The position numbers and the translations under genes were made by a program. Under the pieces are notes generated by a model, which was not told the DNA's origin, did no database searches, and was given only the letters and a program-made list of their open reading frames with translations. DNA of 64,000 nt from Capsicum annuum (lineage: Eukaryota; Streptophyta; Magnoliopsida; Solanales; Solanaceae), in contig NW_025881511.1 of assembly GCF_002878395.1 (NCBI RefSeq), positions 29,002 to 93,001 on the forward strand. The letters run 5' to 3'. This document shows positions 45,787 to 57,685 of the stretch, piece after piece. Numbering within the stretch: position 1 is the first letter of the stretch; every line of letters begins with the position of its first letter.

Positions 45787-47850
45787 TGTCATGACCCGAA
45801 CCAGGGCCTGGATGTGATGGGCATATCAAGCCCACTGAGGACCGGAGATGACCCCCTTCGCTTAGTCAAACAGAACATAATACAACTAGTAGCGAATGAA
45901 TTTTGAACATACAACAAGATAAAACTGAGTTCTAAACATATAATAAGATAGGTAACTCAATTAACTCAGAAAAAGAATCTAAGAATTTCAAAAACTATCC
46001 CAATCCACAGTAATACACAAAGCCTCTACTATCCAAAGAAAAACCTAAGTTGGGACATGCCCACAACAATAACTAGAAAGAAAACCAAGGAAATAGTCTA
46101 TGATATAACACAACCAAGAAGTAATATGCCTTCCAAAAGAAGGAGGCTTACCACTTCAATCTGACTTACGGTCAATCCAGGAATCACATATCACTGCACA
46201 GGAAAAGCATAAGTGTTTCTGTTCCTTGCATAGTGTGGGGATATAACGTCCAGAGACGGTTAGCGGGGTGAGCGCTAACATGTAACTCCGGGAAGGGATA
46301 AAGCAATGGCATGATCAAATTAGTTCAAGATCATTCAAAGATAATGCACACATCCATATATAATTATATATATAACATGCCGAGGTAGGGAGTAAGGTAT
46401 AGCATGTGATTTAAAACATTAGCCTAGACTGTGTAGTTTTTCCATTATAATAAAACATCCATGGGCTATATGGGTTCAGCTGCCCTTATTGAGAGGGCCC
46501 TAATGCATGTAGCAGTATGAACTAGAGAATAATTATGTGTATATATGAACCAAGAGGACTAGAACACCCGGTCATATATTAAGGGTGAATCAAACACCAG
46601 GTCATTTAGACTTCAACACCGGCAAATGTGGTTTCCAATATTAGTCCTCTCTGTACCTCCACTTTCATGGCAAGCTACACAACCCCCTTTAAGGCCAATT
46701 AAAACATTTAGCACATAACTTATTTATTTAATCAAGGAGTCATTTCACAAGGTAGTAACAAGTGGTATCATCATACCGACTATAGCTTGAAAGCAAATGT
46801 CACTATGCAAAATCAAGTAGCCAATGGGACTCCAACCCACTAACCAAGAAGACACCAACCAATTTAGCCATCTGGTACTCAAACCCATCATCCAATATAA
46901 CTCAAAAGTTCAAGTTTAAAACCGTTCCATAGCCGCCGAGCCCTTTCCAAAATCATTTAAAACCAATTTCCAAAGCAAAATTCTAACAAAAATTATAAAT
47001 TTGTGGGAATTCCTCAACCCCTATTCCAATTCTGATAACCATGCACCCAATTTGTATAAAACCCATCAATTTAGCATAAACCATGGGAAAACAATATCAG
47101 AATCAGCCATTCCAAAACCCTCAACCCATACAAAATCCACATTTAAATCCACATAAATAATCATGCAATACATGCCTTTATATAAAACAAGTTTAGGGGA
47201 AGAGTAACATGCCTGAGAGTATCATAATTATGGAGAGAAATCACCCCTTAGAAGATCTAATGGCAAATCCATAAAAACCTTAGTTTTTTCTTGACTTAGG
47301 GATTAGAGAGAATTTATAAGAGAGTTTGATCTATTTAATACTGAGGATAGGGTCCTCAATATTTTTTATGGACGTGGTTTACAATTGGGGTAGGAGGGAA
47401 TTTACCATAGTGCCCTTAAATATAACTCAAAAAGTGTTGCCAGTGACCATGGGTCACCTTACGACTTGTGAGGACACGTTACTAGTTGTCACCATGACTT
47501 ATGGTCTGGAAAGTGTCCCAAGGTATCCACACTATTGACCATATAAGTCATACCACACAACTCATAGTCAAATATTATGACTCGTAGGGTCTAGTCATAG
47601 TCACATCATAAACATGGGATCACTATACAGGTCCCCCTATGATTGGCGTACTATGACTTGTAGTGAGTCTTTACGACTCATTTGGTGTGAGTTATAATCA
47701 AGATAGTAACGCGGACAATCCTTACTATTTAGGCTACGATTAAGGTCCTAAGACCCATAACAACTGATGGTGACTCGTATGATGAGTCGTAGTTTTCGTA
47801 GTGAAGAGAAAAATTAAAATTTTTAGAAGCTTAAATTTTGGGGTATTACA
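45787..47850 (-). repeat. GY-4 3' LTR
   Basis: 2064 bp; on minus starts TGTAATACCCCAAAA and ends GGGTCATGACA. Same family as the GY-2 LTR. Contains an ACGACTCGTAG-type cluster (47457-47800). Confidence 0.88.
47457..47800 (-). promoter_or_regulatory. ACGACTCGTAGGG cluster in GY-4 LTR
   Basis: Cores CTTACGACTTGTGAGG, TATGACTCGTAGGGTC, CTATGACTTGTAGTG, TTACGACTCATTTGG and TGACTCGTATGATGAGTCGT. The same motif as in GY-2, in different stages of decay. Confidence 0.5.
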
Positions 47851-47864
47851 TTCTCCCCCCTAGG
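47851..47864 (-). other. Polypurine tract of GY-4
   Basis: Minus strand CCTAGGGGGGAGAA directly before TGTAATACC. Confidence 0.8.
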
Positions 47865-47982
47865 ATCATTTATCCCCGAATGATGTGTTAAGGAATCCAT
47901 TACCACGATTCTAAAGTCAATACACAACCACACATTCCTTTAACAAAGTCAGAAAACAAAGATGATAAGGAAAACACATACC

Positions 47983-49344
47983 TTAAGCACGATGGTCTAA
48001 TCCGGGGAATAAGAATGGATACTTGAACTTCATGTCCTATTCAACATCCCATGTAGTTTCTTCCACCCTATGATTCCTCCATAGAACCTTTACCAAAGAA
48101 ATATCTTTAGTCCTCAAACGACAGACTTGTCTATCCAAAGTCTCAATCAAGACTTCTTCAAAAGACAAGGAATCCAAAATACCAACACTCTCAATAGGAC
48201 AACCAAAGAAGGATCAGCCACACACTTATTCAACATCGAAACATGAACACCAAATTAATGGAATCCAATCTCAAAGGCAAATCCAATTCATACGAAACAC
48301 TTCTCACTCTCCTCAAAATCAAGTGTGGACCCACATACTAGGGACTGAGCTTTCCTTTCTTTCTAAACCTCATCACTCTTTTCATGGGAGACACCTTCAA
48401 AAATACCTAAACACCAACATCAAATTCTAACTCCCTTCATATCACATCTGCATAGGACTTTTTGTGACTTTGGACTGTCTTAATCCTATCCCTAATCACC
48501 TTCACCTTCACCTTCTTTGTGGCTAGGTGAACCAATTCATGGCAAAACAAACTAGTCTAACAAAGTTTAAATCACCCAATAGGAGATCTACACCTCCTAC
48601 CATAAAGAGCCTCGAAATGATCCATCCCAAAACTAGAGTGATAGTTGTTATAAGCAAACTCAATGAGAGGTAATGATTAAACCAACGACCACCAAAATCT
48701 ATCACACATGCCCTCTTCTAAAGTCTGAATAGTCCTTTTCACTTGTCCATCCTTTTGAGAGTGGAAAGTGGTGCTAAGGTTTACCTATATGGCTAAGCCT
48801 CTTTGAAAAGAACGCAGTAGTGAGAAGAGAAATGCATACCTCTGTGTGAAATGATGGAAACTTAAGCACCATGCAATCTAACCACTTCCACAATAAACAA
48901 CATAACATAGTCCTTGTCAGAGTAATTCCTCTTACTGGCAAGAAGAGAGCTGACATAGTCATCCTATCCATGATGAACCAAATCAAACCAAATAGATGGT
49001 AAGACCACGGAAGACCAATAACAAAATCAATGTTAATCACTACCTATTTCCATATAGGCAACTCAACCTCTTGAGATATGCCATCAGGCCTTAAGTGCTC
49101 AACATTCACTTGCTGACATACTATACATTTAGCCACAAAATTGGCCATATATCTCTTCATGTTGTTCCACCAATAGATCTTCTTCAATTCATGATACATA
49201 TTTGTCGAACTAGGATGAATTGTACACCGCAACTCATGAGCCTCAGTAAAAATTCTTTACTGTAGCCTATTAACATCGGAAATACACAATCTACCTTGGT
49301 ACCTTAAGATACCATCTCTACCAATCACAAATGTTATCACCTTC
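47983..49344 (-). pseudogene. GY-4 integrase with chromodomain-like tail
   Basis: Zinc region HPSSTNMYHELKKIYWWNNM and CIVCQQVNVEH (His and Cys pairs kept); core start INIDFVIGLPW; later [12 protein letters not shown] sequence, KRVMRFRKKGKLSP and FEEVLIETLDRQVCRLRTKD, ISLVKVLWRNHRVEETTWDV, ending FPGLDHRA with a natural stop at 47983. About six stops and shifts. Of all copies here this has the best preserved tail. The 5' side is cut at about 49345 by element E. Confidence 0.82.
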
Positions 49345-50849
49345 TACTGGACTTACACGTTAGTTTAAGTACAAGGCAGTCATCATTAATATATTACCCA
49401 ACTTTGTAGTCGGGGTTGAATCCATGAGGAATAATGTGAGGGCAACTATATTAGTTAGAAATGATATATACTAGCTAAATTTAAACCAATAGTACAAAAG
49501 AATAGGGGGTTTGAAAGATATCACACCTAATATTTCTTTTAGGGATTTTCTAGTATTAATTCGGGGCTACAAATAATAAGAGTCTAGGCAATTAGGCACG
49601 GATCTTGGGATTATACTTTCTTGGGGGCTATATATGCATGAGCGTATGATGTGTAAATTCTAAGTGTTGGTGATATGGTAGGCTAGGTTAGAAATCCTTG
49701 AGGTTAGTTTGTCAACCAATCCTCAAGGGTGTCACTTATTGACCCTTTCAAGTACCTAATGAGTGCTTCAATCAAAGCCACCTAAAACCTCAATTAGACA
49801 CCCCTATTTCTAGGATGGTGCCCTAAGTGTAGTCAACTTCAAAATCACCCTTATGTCTAAGATAGTGAAAATTAGTCAACCATACTCATAAATTATCTAC
49901 TATTGCCTTGGTTCCTACATCCCTCTTTCATGGATGATGTGGGTTCCTAAATTTCACCCAAACCCCTCCTTAAAGGATGGTTTGATATTTCGAGAGATTG
50001 GGGTTTTCATCCATCAAACCCATTTGGGTATTTGGGGCTTCACTCACAAATCCCAACCAATTTACTCAAGCAATAGTAGAATCCAACATCACAAACTAGT
50101 AAATGCGCCAACAAATCACATCTCACACATATTTGCACCTTATTCTAGCATAATCCCAAGAGGAAAAACTAGCTACTCATGAGATATATAAGTAAAGATT
50201 TTACCCAAAATCTCCATTGATTTGATTTGAAAAAATCTAAGTGAATATTACTTCAAATAGTGAGATCCAAAAAATCTTCAACGAGAGTTCACTAATTCTT
50301 TACTTGGAAGTGACTCCAAAATATTCTTCACCTAAAATTTATACAATATTTTATTCTCCAAGAATGGAGGCTACAACTTTATAACAATGTCTAAAAATTG
50401 GGAAAGATGTAATACATTATGATTAGGGTTTGAGTCTTCCTTTTGTGAAATTTGGGATCATCCACGTGCATTTACATTTCTGCCCTTGGGCTGTATTTTT
50501 CTTCGAGACCATGATCGCATAGGCTAGGCTGCGACCGCAACTACCATGACCGTAATTAGCTTATGCGATCGTGGTAGGTTGACCTTATTGATTGACTACG
50601 ATCGCGATCCTCAGACCATGACTACGATAATTGAGGCCTTGTCTGCTCCAGGTCTTCAGTTGCTCTTTCTTGCTTCCTTTTGATCCTTTTTATCTCCAAT
50701 CCGCATCTTTCTATCTCATCAATAATGTACCTACAAAATACAGATACTAAAGTATTCAATCACAATTATGTCTCATTTATTCATTCAAGAAATGGTAATG
50801 TGCATGAATGTTGAGTGCAAATGAGTGGTAAAATCGCCACTTATCAACA
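49345..50849 (-). repeat. Element E 3' LTR
   Basis: Aligned with the A LTRs; on minus begins TGTTGATAAGTGGCG. The GATCGC cluster lies at 50510-50631. The outer edge is uncertain by about ten bases because the last bases blend into GY-4. Confidence 0.82.
50510..50631 (-). promoter_or_regulatory. GATCGC cluster in element E LTR
   Basis: Cores ATGATCGCATAGG, CTGCGACCGCAAC, TTATGCGATCGTGG, CTACGATCGCGATCC, at the position of the element A cluster. Confidence 0.5.
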
Positions 50850-52700
50850 CCCCTAACTTAAAGTTTTTCTTGTCCTCAAGAAACACTACCCCTTATCATG
50901 AAACACTACACTTTTATGCCAAATTTTCATGCCTCAAAGATCACAATGACTTCAAGTTTAGTCACTACCACAAGTATCTTATGCACATGGGCTAATCTAT
51001 TCTTACTACACCCCTTATCATAAAATGTAATATCTAAGGATGCCCAAGACTGTAAAGACCAACCAAGCAACAATAAACAATACTCTAAAAGTGACTCACT
51101 TTTGATCAAAACTAAGCTATACTCCATTTGCCTCATTGCTCGAAAGATGACAAAATCACCTACCTCAACTAATTTACATATCTTCTCATAAAAAAATTTC
51201 CACACACCAAGCTACCAAATATGGAACAAGGAATTTAAGTGCAGAAACTCTTTTCCTCACAAAATACCTCTCTATGTCAACAAGTATCATACTATAGGCT
51301 TGTCCCTATTTTCAACTGCCATTACAAAGAAAGTAAATGGTTGGAGATCTCAAAGGACTTCTTGAGCTTGTAATGTAGGTTTGGGTTAGGGTAGGATATC
51401 ATTTGGGAACAATATGGCTATACCCTTCCTTGAACATCTACATCACACTATTTAATCCATCCTTTTGACCATGGACCACTCTTCTTGGATCTTTTCTCTT
51501 TTCATATGCCTGCTTTTTGCTTCCTTTGTTCGCCAATTTTCTTCTATTTCTTTTTCTTGAAATTTTCATACAATTCTTTCCTTTTTTAGGAAAATTTCTT
51601 TTTCTATTCATTTGTTTCAATACTTAGGCACTTAGGCATTTCACTTACTACATCATGGCCTCATACTTACTTCCATCAATCTTTACTATCCTTAACTTAG
51701 GGTTTTAGCCTTAAGTTGTATTTTTAAGTTCAAGGAGGGTATGGTTCAAAAAAAGGATAAAAAAAATGGTTCACAACTTATAATGTGTTTGCCAAAGAAA
51801 GGTCTAAAGGCTCAAAGAGGGTAACTAGAGATTACATTTATGCATGGGTAGGATTTTTAGTCTAAAGTGGCTTTCCAATGTCACAAAGATGGCCTAAGAT
51901 CATTTCTCCAACCTCATACAATCACAATTAGCTTTGAAAGACTAACGGGGCAAGTTCTAGATAACACAAGTATACAAGAGATGAATGAAAAAAGCTCACC
52001 ACACATGGCATGCACAATTCACCAAGGAGGCTCAATTGCCCCTCCCGTTAGAGACAGAATTAGAGTATCTATCACTATTAATAAGTCAAATATTTATGGA
52101 TTCACAAAAAGAGAAAGAGTTTTGTTACAAGGTTGTTCATGTCCATGCCCTTGATTTTTGAAATTATTCATACGGAAGGCGTTGTTATTTTTGCATTTGC
52201 ACCACATTCAATTGGCTAACTTATGGATATAACCAAAGCTTTAGCCTCATATTTCAGCTTAATATAGGCAAACCATGGCTACTCAGACTTTGTCAATGGG
52301 ACACAATGGGACCCTAAATTTACAATGCTACAGGTACTCAGACTTCTCTTGCATTAATTACTTAGATGCCATGGGTGCTCAGAATTCCCCAGTATCTATG
52401 GCTCAAAACCCAAACATGACATTTTATCCTTAAGAATGTCATCACTCAATCTATCAAAGGGCAAGGTTTGTAATGCATCACCATAATTAAGATAAAACTA
52501 AAATACAAAGAAAAACTAAAAATAAAACTACATGATAATCCATGAAAACGTGGGCACCATCAGAGTACCCAAATATAACATCTAAAAAACATAAAAAAAA
52601 AACATCATCTTAAATAAAAATATCCAGGAACATATCAAAACAATACAAATCTAGGAGCACCCCCAACTAAAAAAAAGTAATGTCCTCACTGCATGTGTAA
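50850..52700 (-). other. Non-coding 3' internal region of element E
   Basis: The minus strand starts the polypurine tract at 50850-50863 (TTAAGTTAGGGG). The rest shares blocks with element A and, inverted, with F (for example GTGGGCACCATCAGAGT at 52549, matching 56010-56030 and 63250-63270). A 95-codon open frame at 51867-52154 (+) is antisense to the element and not convincing. Confidence 0.6.
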
Positions 52701-53585
52701 TAAAGAAAGAGTAAAAGAGGTCTCCCTGAATCTGCATCATGAGCTGTCCTCTCCTGCTAACTCGGCACCAGCACCACTGGTATCATCAGCTGACTAATCT
52801 ATAGGGGCCTCATCATCACTCTCCAACCTAGGCTAAGGTAGTCGATCATTTGGTTTGAGCACCTTGAAGATGCCCTTTACCCCTTTCCATATATTTCTAA
52901 AGAATTTATCTCTCTTATTCTCTCTCTTTACTATCTTCTCATTTGACTCTCTGAATTTCTTACATGATGCAACCAAGGCTAAATAAGGTCTCTCTAAGCT
53001 GGCAATTGTGGCTCCTTGCTTATTCTACTCCTCCTTGTATATTTTATAATCTAACTGATCTCCATATGAATAGCGAATGGTGGAGGGCTCTCCTGGTCCT
53101 TGAGGAAATCTGGATAATGGCTCCGTAACAACCTGTATCTACCTTGAGATTTTATCAAAAGGGTTGGATAATGAAGGGCTACAAGAGTTTGTGTCCTCCT
53201 AGGTCGACTTGCCTAAGTCCACTTTCCTTTTCTTGCTCTGACCAAGGGCACACTCACCCTAGAATTTGAGTAAAAAGATGTGGGGGCCTGGGTGCACCCA
53301 CGTATCTACAACATACTCTTCTACCTCTTTTCTCTTACAGAGATCAGTGATAAGAGAAGGAAAGAGAAGAAGTATACCTTCCTAGTTCATAAAGTGCTGC
53401 GACTCTGAGAACACAATCTTACCACGTTCAGAGTAATGCCAAAGAGAATGCAGGCCACCATCCGTGCTCACAAATCATTGACAATAGTCATGTGAGTTCA
53501 CAGTGATACTCTACTATAGATAATATTTAGCCAAAGCTTGGCCTCAGCTGTGAAGTCATTCATTAGAATATCTCTCTTTTAGTGT
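52701..53585 (-). pseudogene. Element E accessory protein, C-terminal part
   Basis: Minus strand pieces match the accessory protein of element F: LWLNIIYSRVSPCELT (53540-53495), HPGPHIFLLKF-like Pro-rich text, GQSKKRKVDLGKST, QGPGEPSTIRYSYGDQLDYK (about 53100-53050), then a coiled-coil part and KGVKGIFKVLKPNDRLP (about 52840-52890). It ends in an acidic stretch (SDDEAPID). Several stops. The N-terminal half is missing at the inversion point. Confidence 0.65.
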
Positions 53586-53720
53586 GGCACTATAGAGTGC
53601 ATTGGATAAGCTTAAAAAAAAGTGTGAAATTTTTGTATTGAAAACTGAACAGGGGGAAAGTTGGCAACCTATAAATTGAGCTTAATAGGGGAAAATAAGG
53701 GAGCAAAAATGCTCTCAATT

Positions 53721-53802
53721 ATCACGATCGTGGGCCTTGGTTGTGATTGCGGCCACCCACATGCCCACAATCACGATCACTTAACCGTGATCACAGCTGT
53801 TT
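53721..53802 (+). promoter_or_regulatory. Internal GATCGC cluster 1, element F
   Basis: ATCACGATCGTGGGCC, TGATTGCGGCC, AATCACGATCAC and CCGTGATCACAGC in 80 bases: the same motif as in the LTRs but inside the element. The second copy of this region has it at 60948-61030. Confidence 0.45.
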
Positions 53803-54321
53803 CAACTATATGACCAGGTGAATCTCCTAGTTTCCTCACACTCCTTTTGCAAATCTTACTCTCTAATTAGACCAAATTTTAGCTAGGTTTATGAGCTCTC
53901 CAACAACATCCTTGCATTCCTCTTGCATCACATATATGGTAGGTGCCTTAAATTCATGCTTTGATTTTTTAAAATAGGCTAAAGAATGCATGATGTAGAA
54001 AGGACCTAAGTCTTTGATTCTCATGTTTCCATGTTTTCATACTTGGTATTTGTGTTGTTTTTAGTTGCTAGAGTATGGTGTGTAGAAGTGGGGAAGTCTT
54101 GAGTACCCAAAAATATGTGTGAAATGAAGTGTGTACACCAAGTGTTTGATATATTGCCCAAATGAGTATTCAATAGTGGTTTTTGCATTTGAAAGGGCAT
54201 AATTGAGCACCTAATAGCCTAGTTCATTAGTCTTAATATGAATCCATATTGTAGAATATACTTGTGGTCTAAAAATTTAGAAATGTTAAATGTGGGAAGA
54301 TTTTAGGAATAGGTCTAAGTT

Positions 54322-54402
54322 ACCACAATCGTGGTCATTAGACCGCGATCGCATCAACACGGATATAGTTATGGCCAGCGATCGTGGTAACCAAGGGCGA
54401 TT
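54322..54402 (+). promoter_or_regulatory. Internal GATCGC cluster 2, element F
   Basis: ACCACAATCGTGGTC, GACCGCGATCGCATC and CCAGCGATCGTGGTAACC, then a TATA-like TTTATATATTAAAA at about 54495-54508 and the accessory ORF ATG at 54555. The equivalent at 61555-61622 is more decayed. Confidence 0.45.
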
Positions 54403-54554
54403 TCCTGCCATGCAAAAAATCCTGCACTCCAAATTTTTAACCAAACACCACCAAGTGCCCATCCAATGAGCTTTAGTCAATAATGTGGTATAGTTTATAT
54501 ATTAAAATGCCATTCATTAACATCATGTGTGCCTAGTGCTTTCAGGACAATCTC

Positions 54555-55720
54555 ATGGACAAGTATGATCATATCCAATCCATGGTACCCGAGTACCACA
54601 CTCACTACTATGGTGATCTTCTGAGGACAAAGTTGCTTCTAAAAAGAGGAATTTTCTTGGACAATATGCCAGAAAAGCTTTTGAAATTCCATGACAATCT
54701 TGAATCCACAGGGTGGCAGTGTTTAGATATAGATCAATGCAATGCAAATGAGCAATGGGTCCGCAAATTCTATGCCAACATTAGCACAATTTCTTTCTTT
54801 GATCCATCCAACATGACTATTAATATCCAGGGACAAACTATGCATTGTGGGGCAAAGCAAATTAATGATGTTTACAAGCTACCACCTACAGACATGGGGG
54901 AATTTAAAGCAAAAGGGTGTAAGCTGGGAAGTTTGTTGGCAGAAAGATTATGTCCTGAAAAGGAAGTCAAGTGGACGAAAATAAAAAAACAATATATCCA
55001 TGAATGACTTCACTTCCGAAGCTTGAATTTAGTTGCATATTATATGTAGCCGAGTATCCCCTTGCACCTATATTATAGCAGTCCCAGATCTGTGTGCTCG
55101 AATGGTTTCTTGCATTTTAGATGACATTCCTTTGGATGTTGGTCAGCTTGTGGTAAATGAAATAGATAAATTCAAGGACCAAGGTGGTACGCATATCTTT
55201 TTTCCCTCATTGATTACTAAGCTTTACAGGAAAGCGGGGGTTGAGAAGTATGCTAGAGATACTTTGGTGCACCCAGTCCTTCCCCTTCCCTCCCCTCCCT
55301 CCCCCCCACATATACCCCTTGAGAATTCTAGAGGAGCATGCACTTGGCAAAAGTAAGAAGTGAAAGATCGACTTAGGGAAGTTAGCATGTAATGAGCTTG
55401 AGTTTTATAGGAAATCCACCACCGATCTTCTTAAGGATATTGAGTTGATATTTCTGCCATCAGAGAACTTGTGTCTAGTTTTCCCCAGGGACTGGGAGAG
55501 CCCTCCACCACTCGTCATTCATATGTTTCACGGTTCGATTATTAGAAGCAAATAGAGGATCAAAAGAAGCAGAAAGAAACCATTTATAGGCTTGAGAAAG
55601 CCAACTCATCTTTGGTGAAATCACATCGAGATGTCCAGATTGTACATGAAAAGATGGTCATAAGGGAGAACAAAAAGGATGAGTTCTTTAACATAGGTCC
55701 TAAACCCCAATATCGACTTC
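54555..55720 (+). pseudogene. Element F accessory protein (putative plant transposon domain), copy 1
   Basis: The N-terminal 150 codons are intact, starting MDKYDHIQSMVPEYHTHYYG, with GIFLDNMPEKLLKFHDNLES, FYANISTISFFDPSNMTINI, GQTMHCGAKQINDVYKLPPT and LAERLCPEKEVKWTKIKKQY. After a TGA at 55005 it continues LHFRSLNLVAYYM, a stop, then in another frame DLCARMVSCILDDIPLDVGQ, THIFFPSLITKLYRKAGVEK and a Pro-rich HPVLPLPSPPSPPHIPLE. A coiled-coil part (YRLEKANSSLVKSHRDVQIV) ends near 55720. This resembles the domain annotated in Solanaceae genomes as 'putative plant transposon protein'; its role is unknown. It is an element-borne relic. Confidence 0.75.
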
Positions 55721-56827
55721 CTTACTCCTAAGTGGAGAGTGATGTTGAGGCCTCGACTTATTGGTCCGATCTTAAGGAGAATGATGTTGATGCAAAGTTT
55801 GAGAGTGACAGCAACCCTTGATGAAGTTTCAAGAAGCACCCTTATGTCTTTTATCCTTGATTATTTATGTAGTGAGGACACTGCTACCTTTTTAGTTAGG
55901 GGTGCATGTCTCCATATTTATTTTATTTGGGCTTGTATTATTGATATTTCTTTATATTTTTCTGCTATTTAGATGATTCTTATTTTTATTTGGGTTGTAA
56001 CATTTGGGCACTCTGATGGTGCCCACATTTGCATGGATCGGTTACTTTGTTTCTATATTTTTGTTTTATTTAATTTTTGTTACTTAATGATTTTTTCCCT
56101 ATGATAGACTAAGGGATGAAATTATTAAGGGAAAAGCATCATGATTGGATTTAGTCATGGATGCAGGGGAAGTCTGAGAACCTGTGGCATCAAAGTCACA
56201 AATACAAGGGAAGTCAAAGTACATGTGAAATTATTGATTTAGGATCGCATTCATACCTATTGGCGAAGTTTGAGTAGCCATTTGGGTAGGTAGCCCATAT
56301 TAAAACCACAATGTGAGACAAGATCTTGGGTTGTTTCCATGATTAACAAATTATGAGTGATGCAAAAGTAAAACAAACACCCCTCTAGTCCTAAAGTTTT
56401 GCAAAACTCAAAGGCATGGACGTGAGCATCTTTGTACAAAAAACTTTTTCTCTTTTTATGACTCAAGAAATTGACTTTGAAAAATTATTTGTCTCGAGCG
56501 GGAGGAACAATTTAACCCCCTCGATGAGATTCACATATCATGTGAGAGAACTTATTTATCTCTATCTTATGTTTACTTGTACCGTCTAGAACTTTCCCCA
56601 TTAGTCTTTCAAGGCTAAATTTTGATTGTATTTGGTTGGTCTTAGGCCATTCTTGTGACATTGGAAGCCCACTTTAACCTAAAAAAAACTACCAATACAT
56701 AGGTATAATCCTTAGTCACCCACTTTGAGACTTTAGACTTTTCTTTGGAATCATATTGAAAGTCGTGACTCTTCTATTATCCCTCTCTTGAACCCTATCC
56801 TCCTTGAACTTAAGAATGAAACTTGAG

Positions 56828-56850
56828 GCTAAAAGCCTAAGTTGGGGGTG
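56828..56850 (+). other. Internal hairpin and purine tract, element F
   Basis: AGGCTAAAAGCCT (perfect AGGCT/AGCCT stem) followed by AAGTTGGGGGTGG, about 0.84 kb before the true polypurine tract. Counterpart of 2623-2655. Confidence 0.5.
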
Positions 56851-57671
56851 GTAAAAGTTGAAAGAGGTGTTGTTGGGCCACAAAGTCATAAGAAAGTGCC
56901 GACATGCTTATGCAAATAACGATAAATGATTATATGAAAGAAAGGATCCAAAAAAAAGAATGAAATGCATAAATTATGCACAAAAAGGAGAGAAAGAGAA
57001 AAGTGATAAGAAAGTGGGAAAACCAAGAAACGCAATGTAGGCGAAATAGTGATAGAAAAGATGTGGCCCAATATCATAATTGAAAAGAGTGTGTTGAAGA
57101 AGTTCAAGGAGGACTTAGCCTTATCGTCCTATATTAATATCCTACCCTACCCTAAACCCATATTACATGCTGAAAAAGTACTTCATGGTTCCCAACAAAA
57201 TGTGATCATTATATGGCGATTGAAAATAGAGGCAAGCCTATGGCATGGTACTTATTAGCATTGAGAGTTATCGAGAGAGAGAGAGTTTGCACTTAAATTC
57301 CTTATTGCATGGTTAATAGCTAGGTGTATAAAATCTTCTTTATTGTGAGAAGGCATGCGATCAAGTTGAGGTGGGTAATTTTTTCACCTTTCAAACAATG
57401 AGACAAAAGGATGTATAATGTGGTTGAGGTCAAGAAGTGAGTCATTTCTAGAGTATTAGTAGTTGTCACATGGTTTCTCCTTAAAGTCGACGTCCTTCAA
57501 TATCCTATTTTATGTTGAAGGTTGTAGTCAAAATCATTTTGCCCAAGTGTGAAGAACTTTGTGAGGTAATAATCAAGTTAAAAGTCATCATGATCATTGG
57601 GTAATAGAATATGGGAATACATGTGAAATTTTCTCATAATAAGGGGTGGTGTTTCTTGAGGACAAGCAAGG

Positions 57672-57685
57672 CTTTAAATTGGGGG
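57672..57685 (+). other. Polypurine tract of element F
   Basis: CTTTAAATTGGGGG directly before the LTR start TGTTAATGAG. Confidence 0.7.

Larger units (their letters stand above)
49345..53585 (-). mobile_element. Element E: inverted 3' part of an Athila/Tat-like element
   Basis: On the minus strand: decayed coding region (53585-52700), non-coding region, polypurine tract and 3' LTR (50849 to about 49345), inserted into the GY-4 integrase 5' side. Its other end meets + strand sequence of the same family at about 53585. No 5' LTR or primer site is visible. Confidence 0.78.
53586..57671 (+). other. Element F: internal region upstream of the shared LTR
   Basis: This + strand segment matches 60806-64000 (same order: GATCGC clusters, accessory ORF, CTCTGATGGTGCCCACAT block, non-coding region). 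It starts abruptly at the inverted joint with E and ends at a polypurine tract and LTR. Coding is limited to the accessory protein (54555-55720). From 55840 to 57671 I see only non-coding sequence with a GAGA run at 57271 and the hairpin/purine site at 56828. Confidence 0.75.

Noticed and set aside
57262..57282. GAGA run as a regulatory element
   Set aside because: Short simple repeat in a non-coding internal region; nothing ties it to a promoter.
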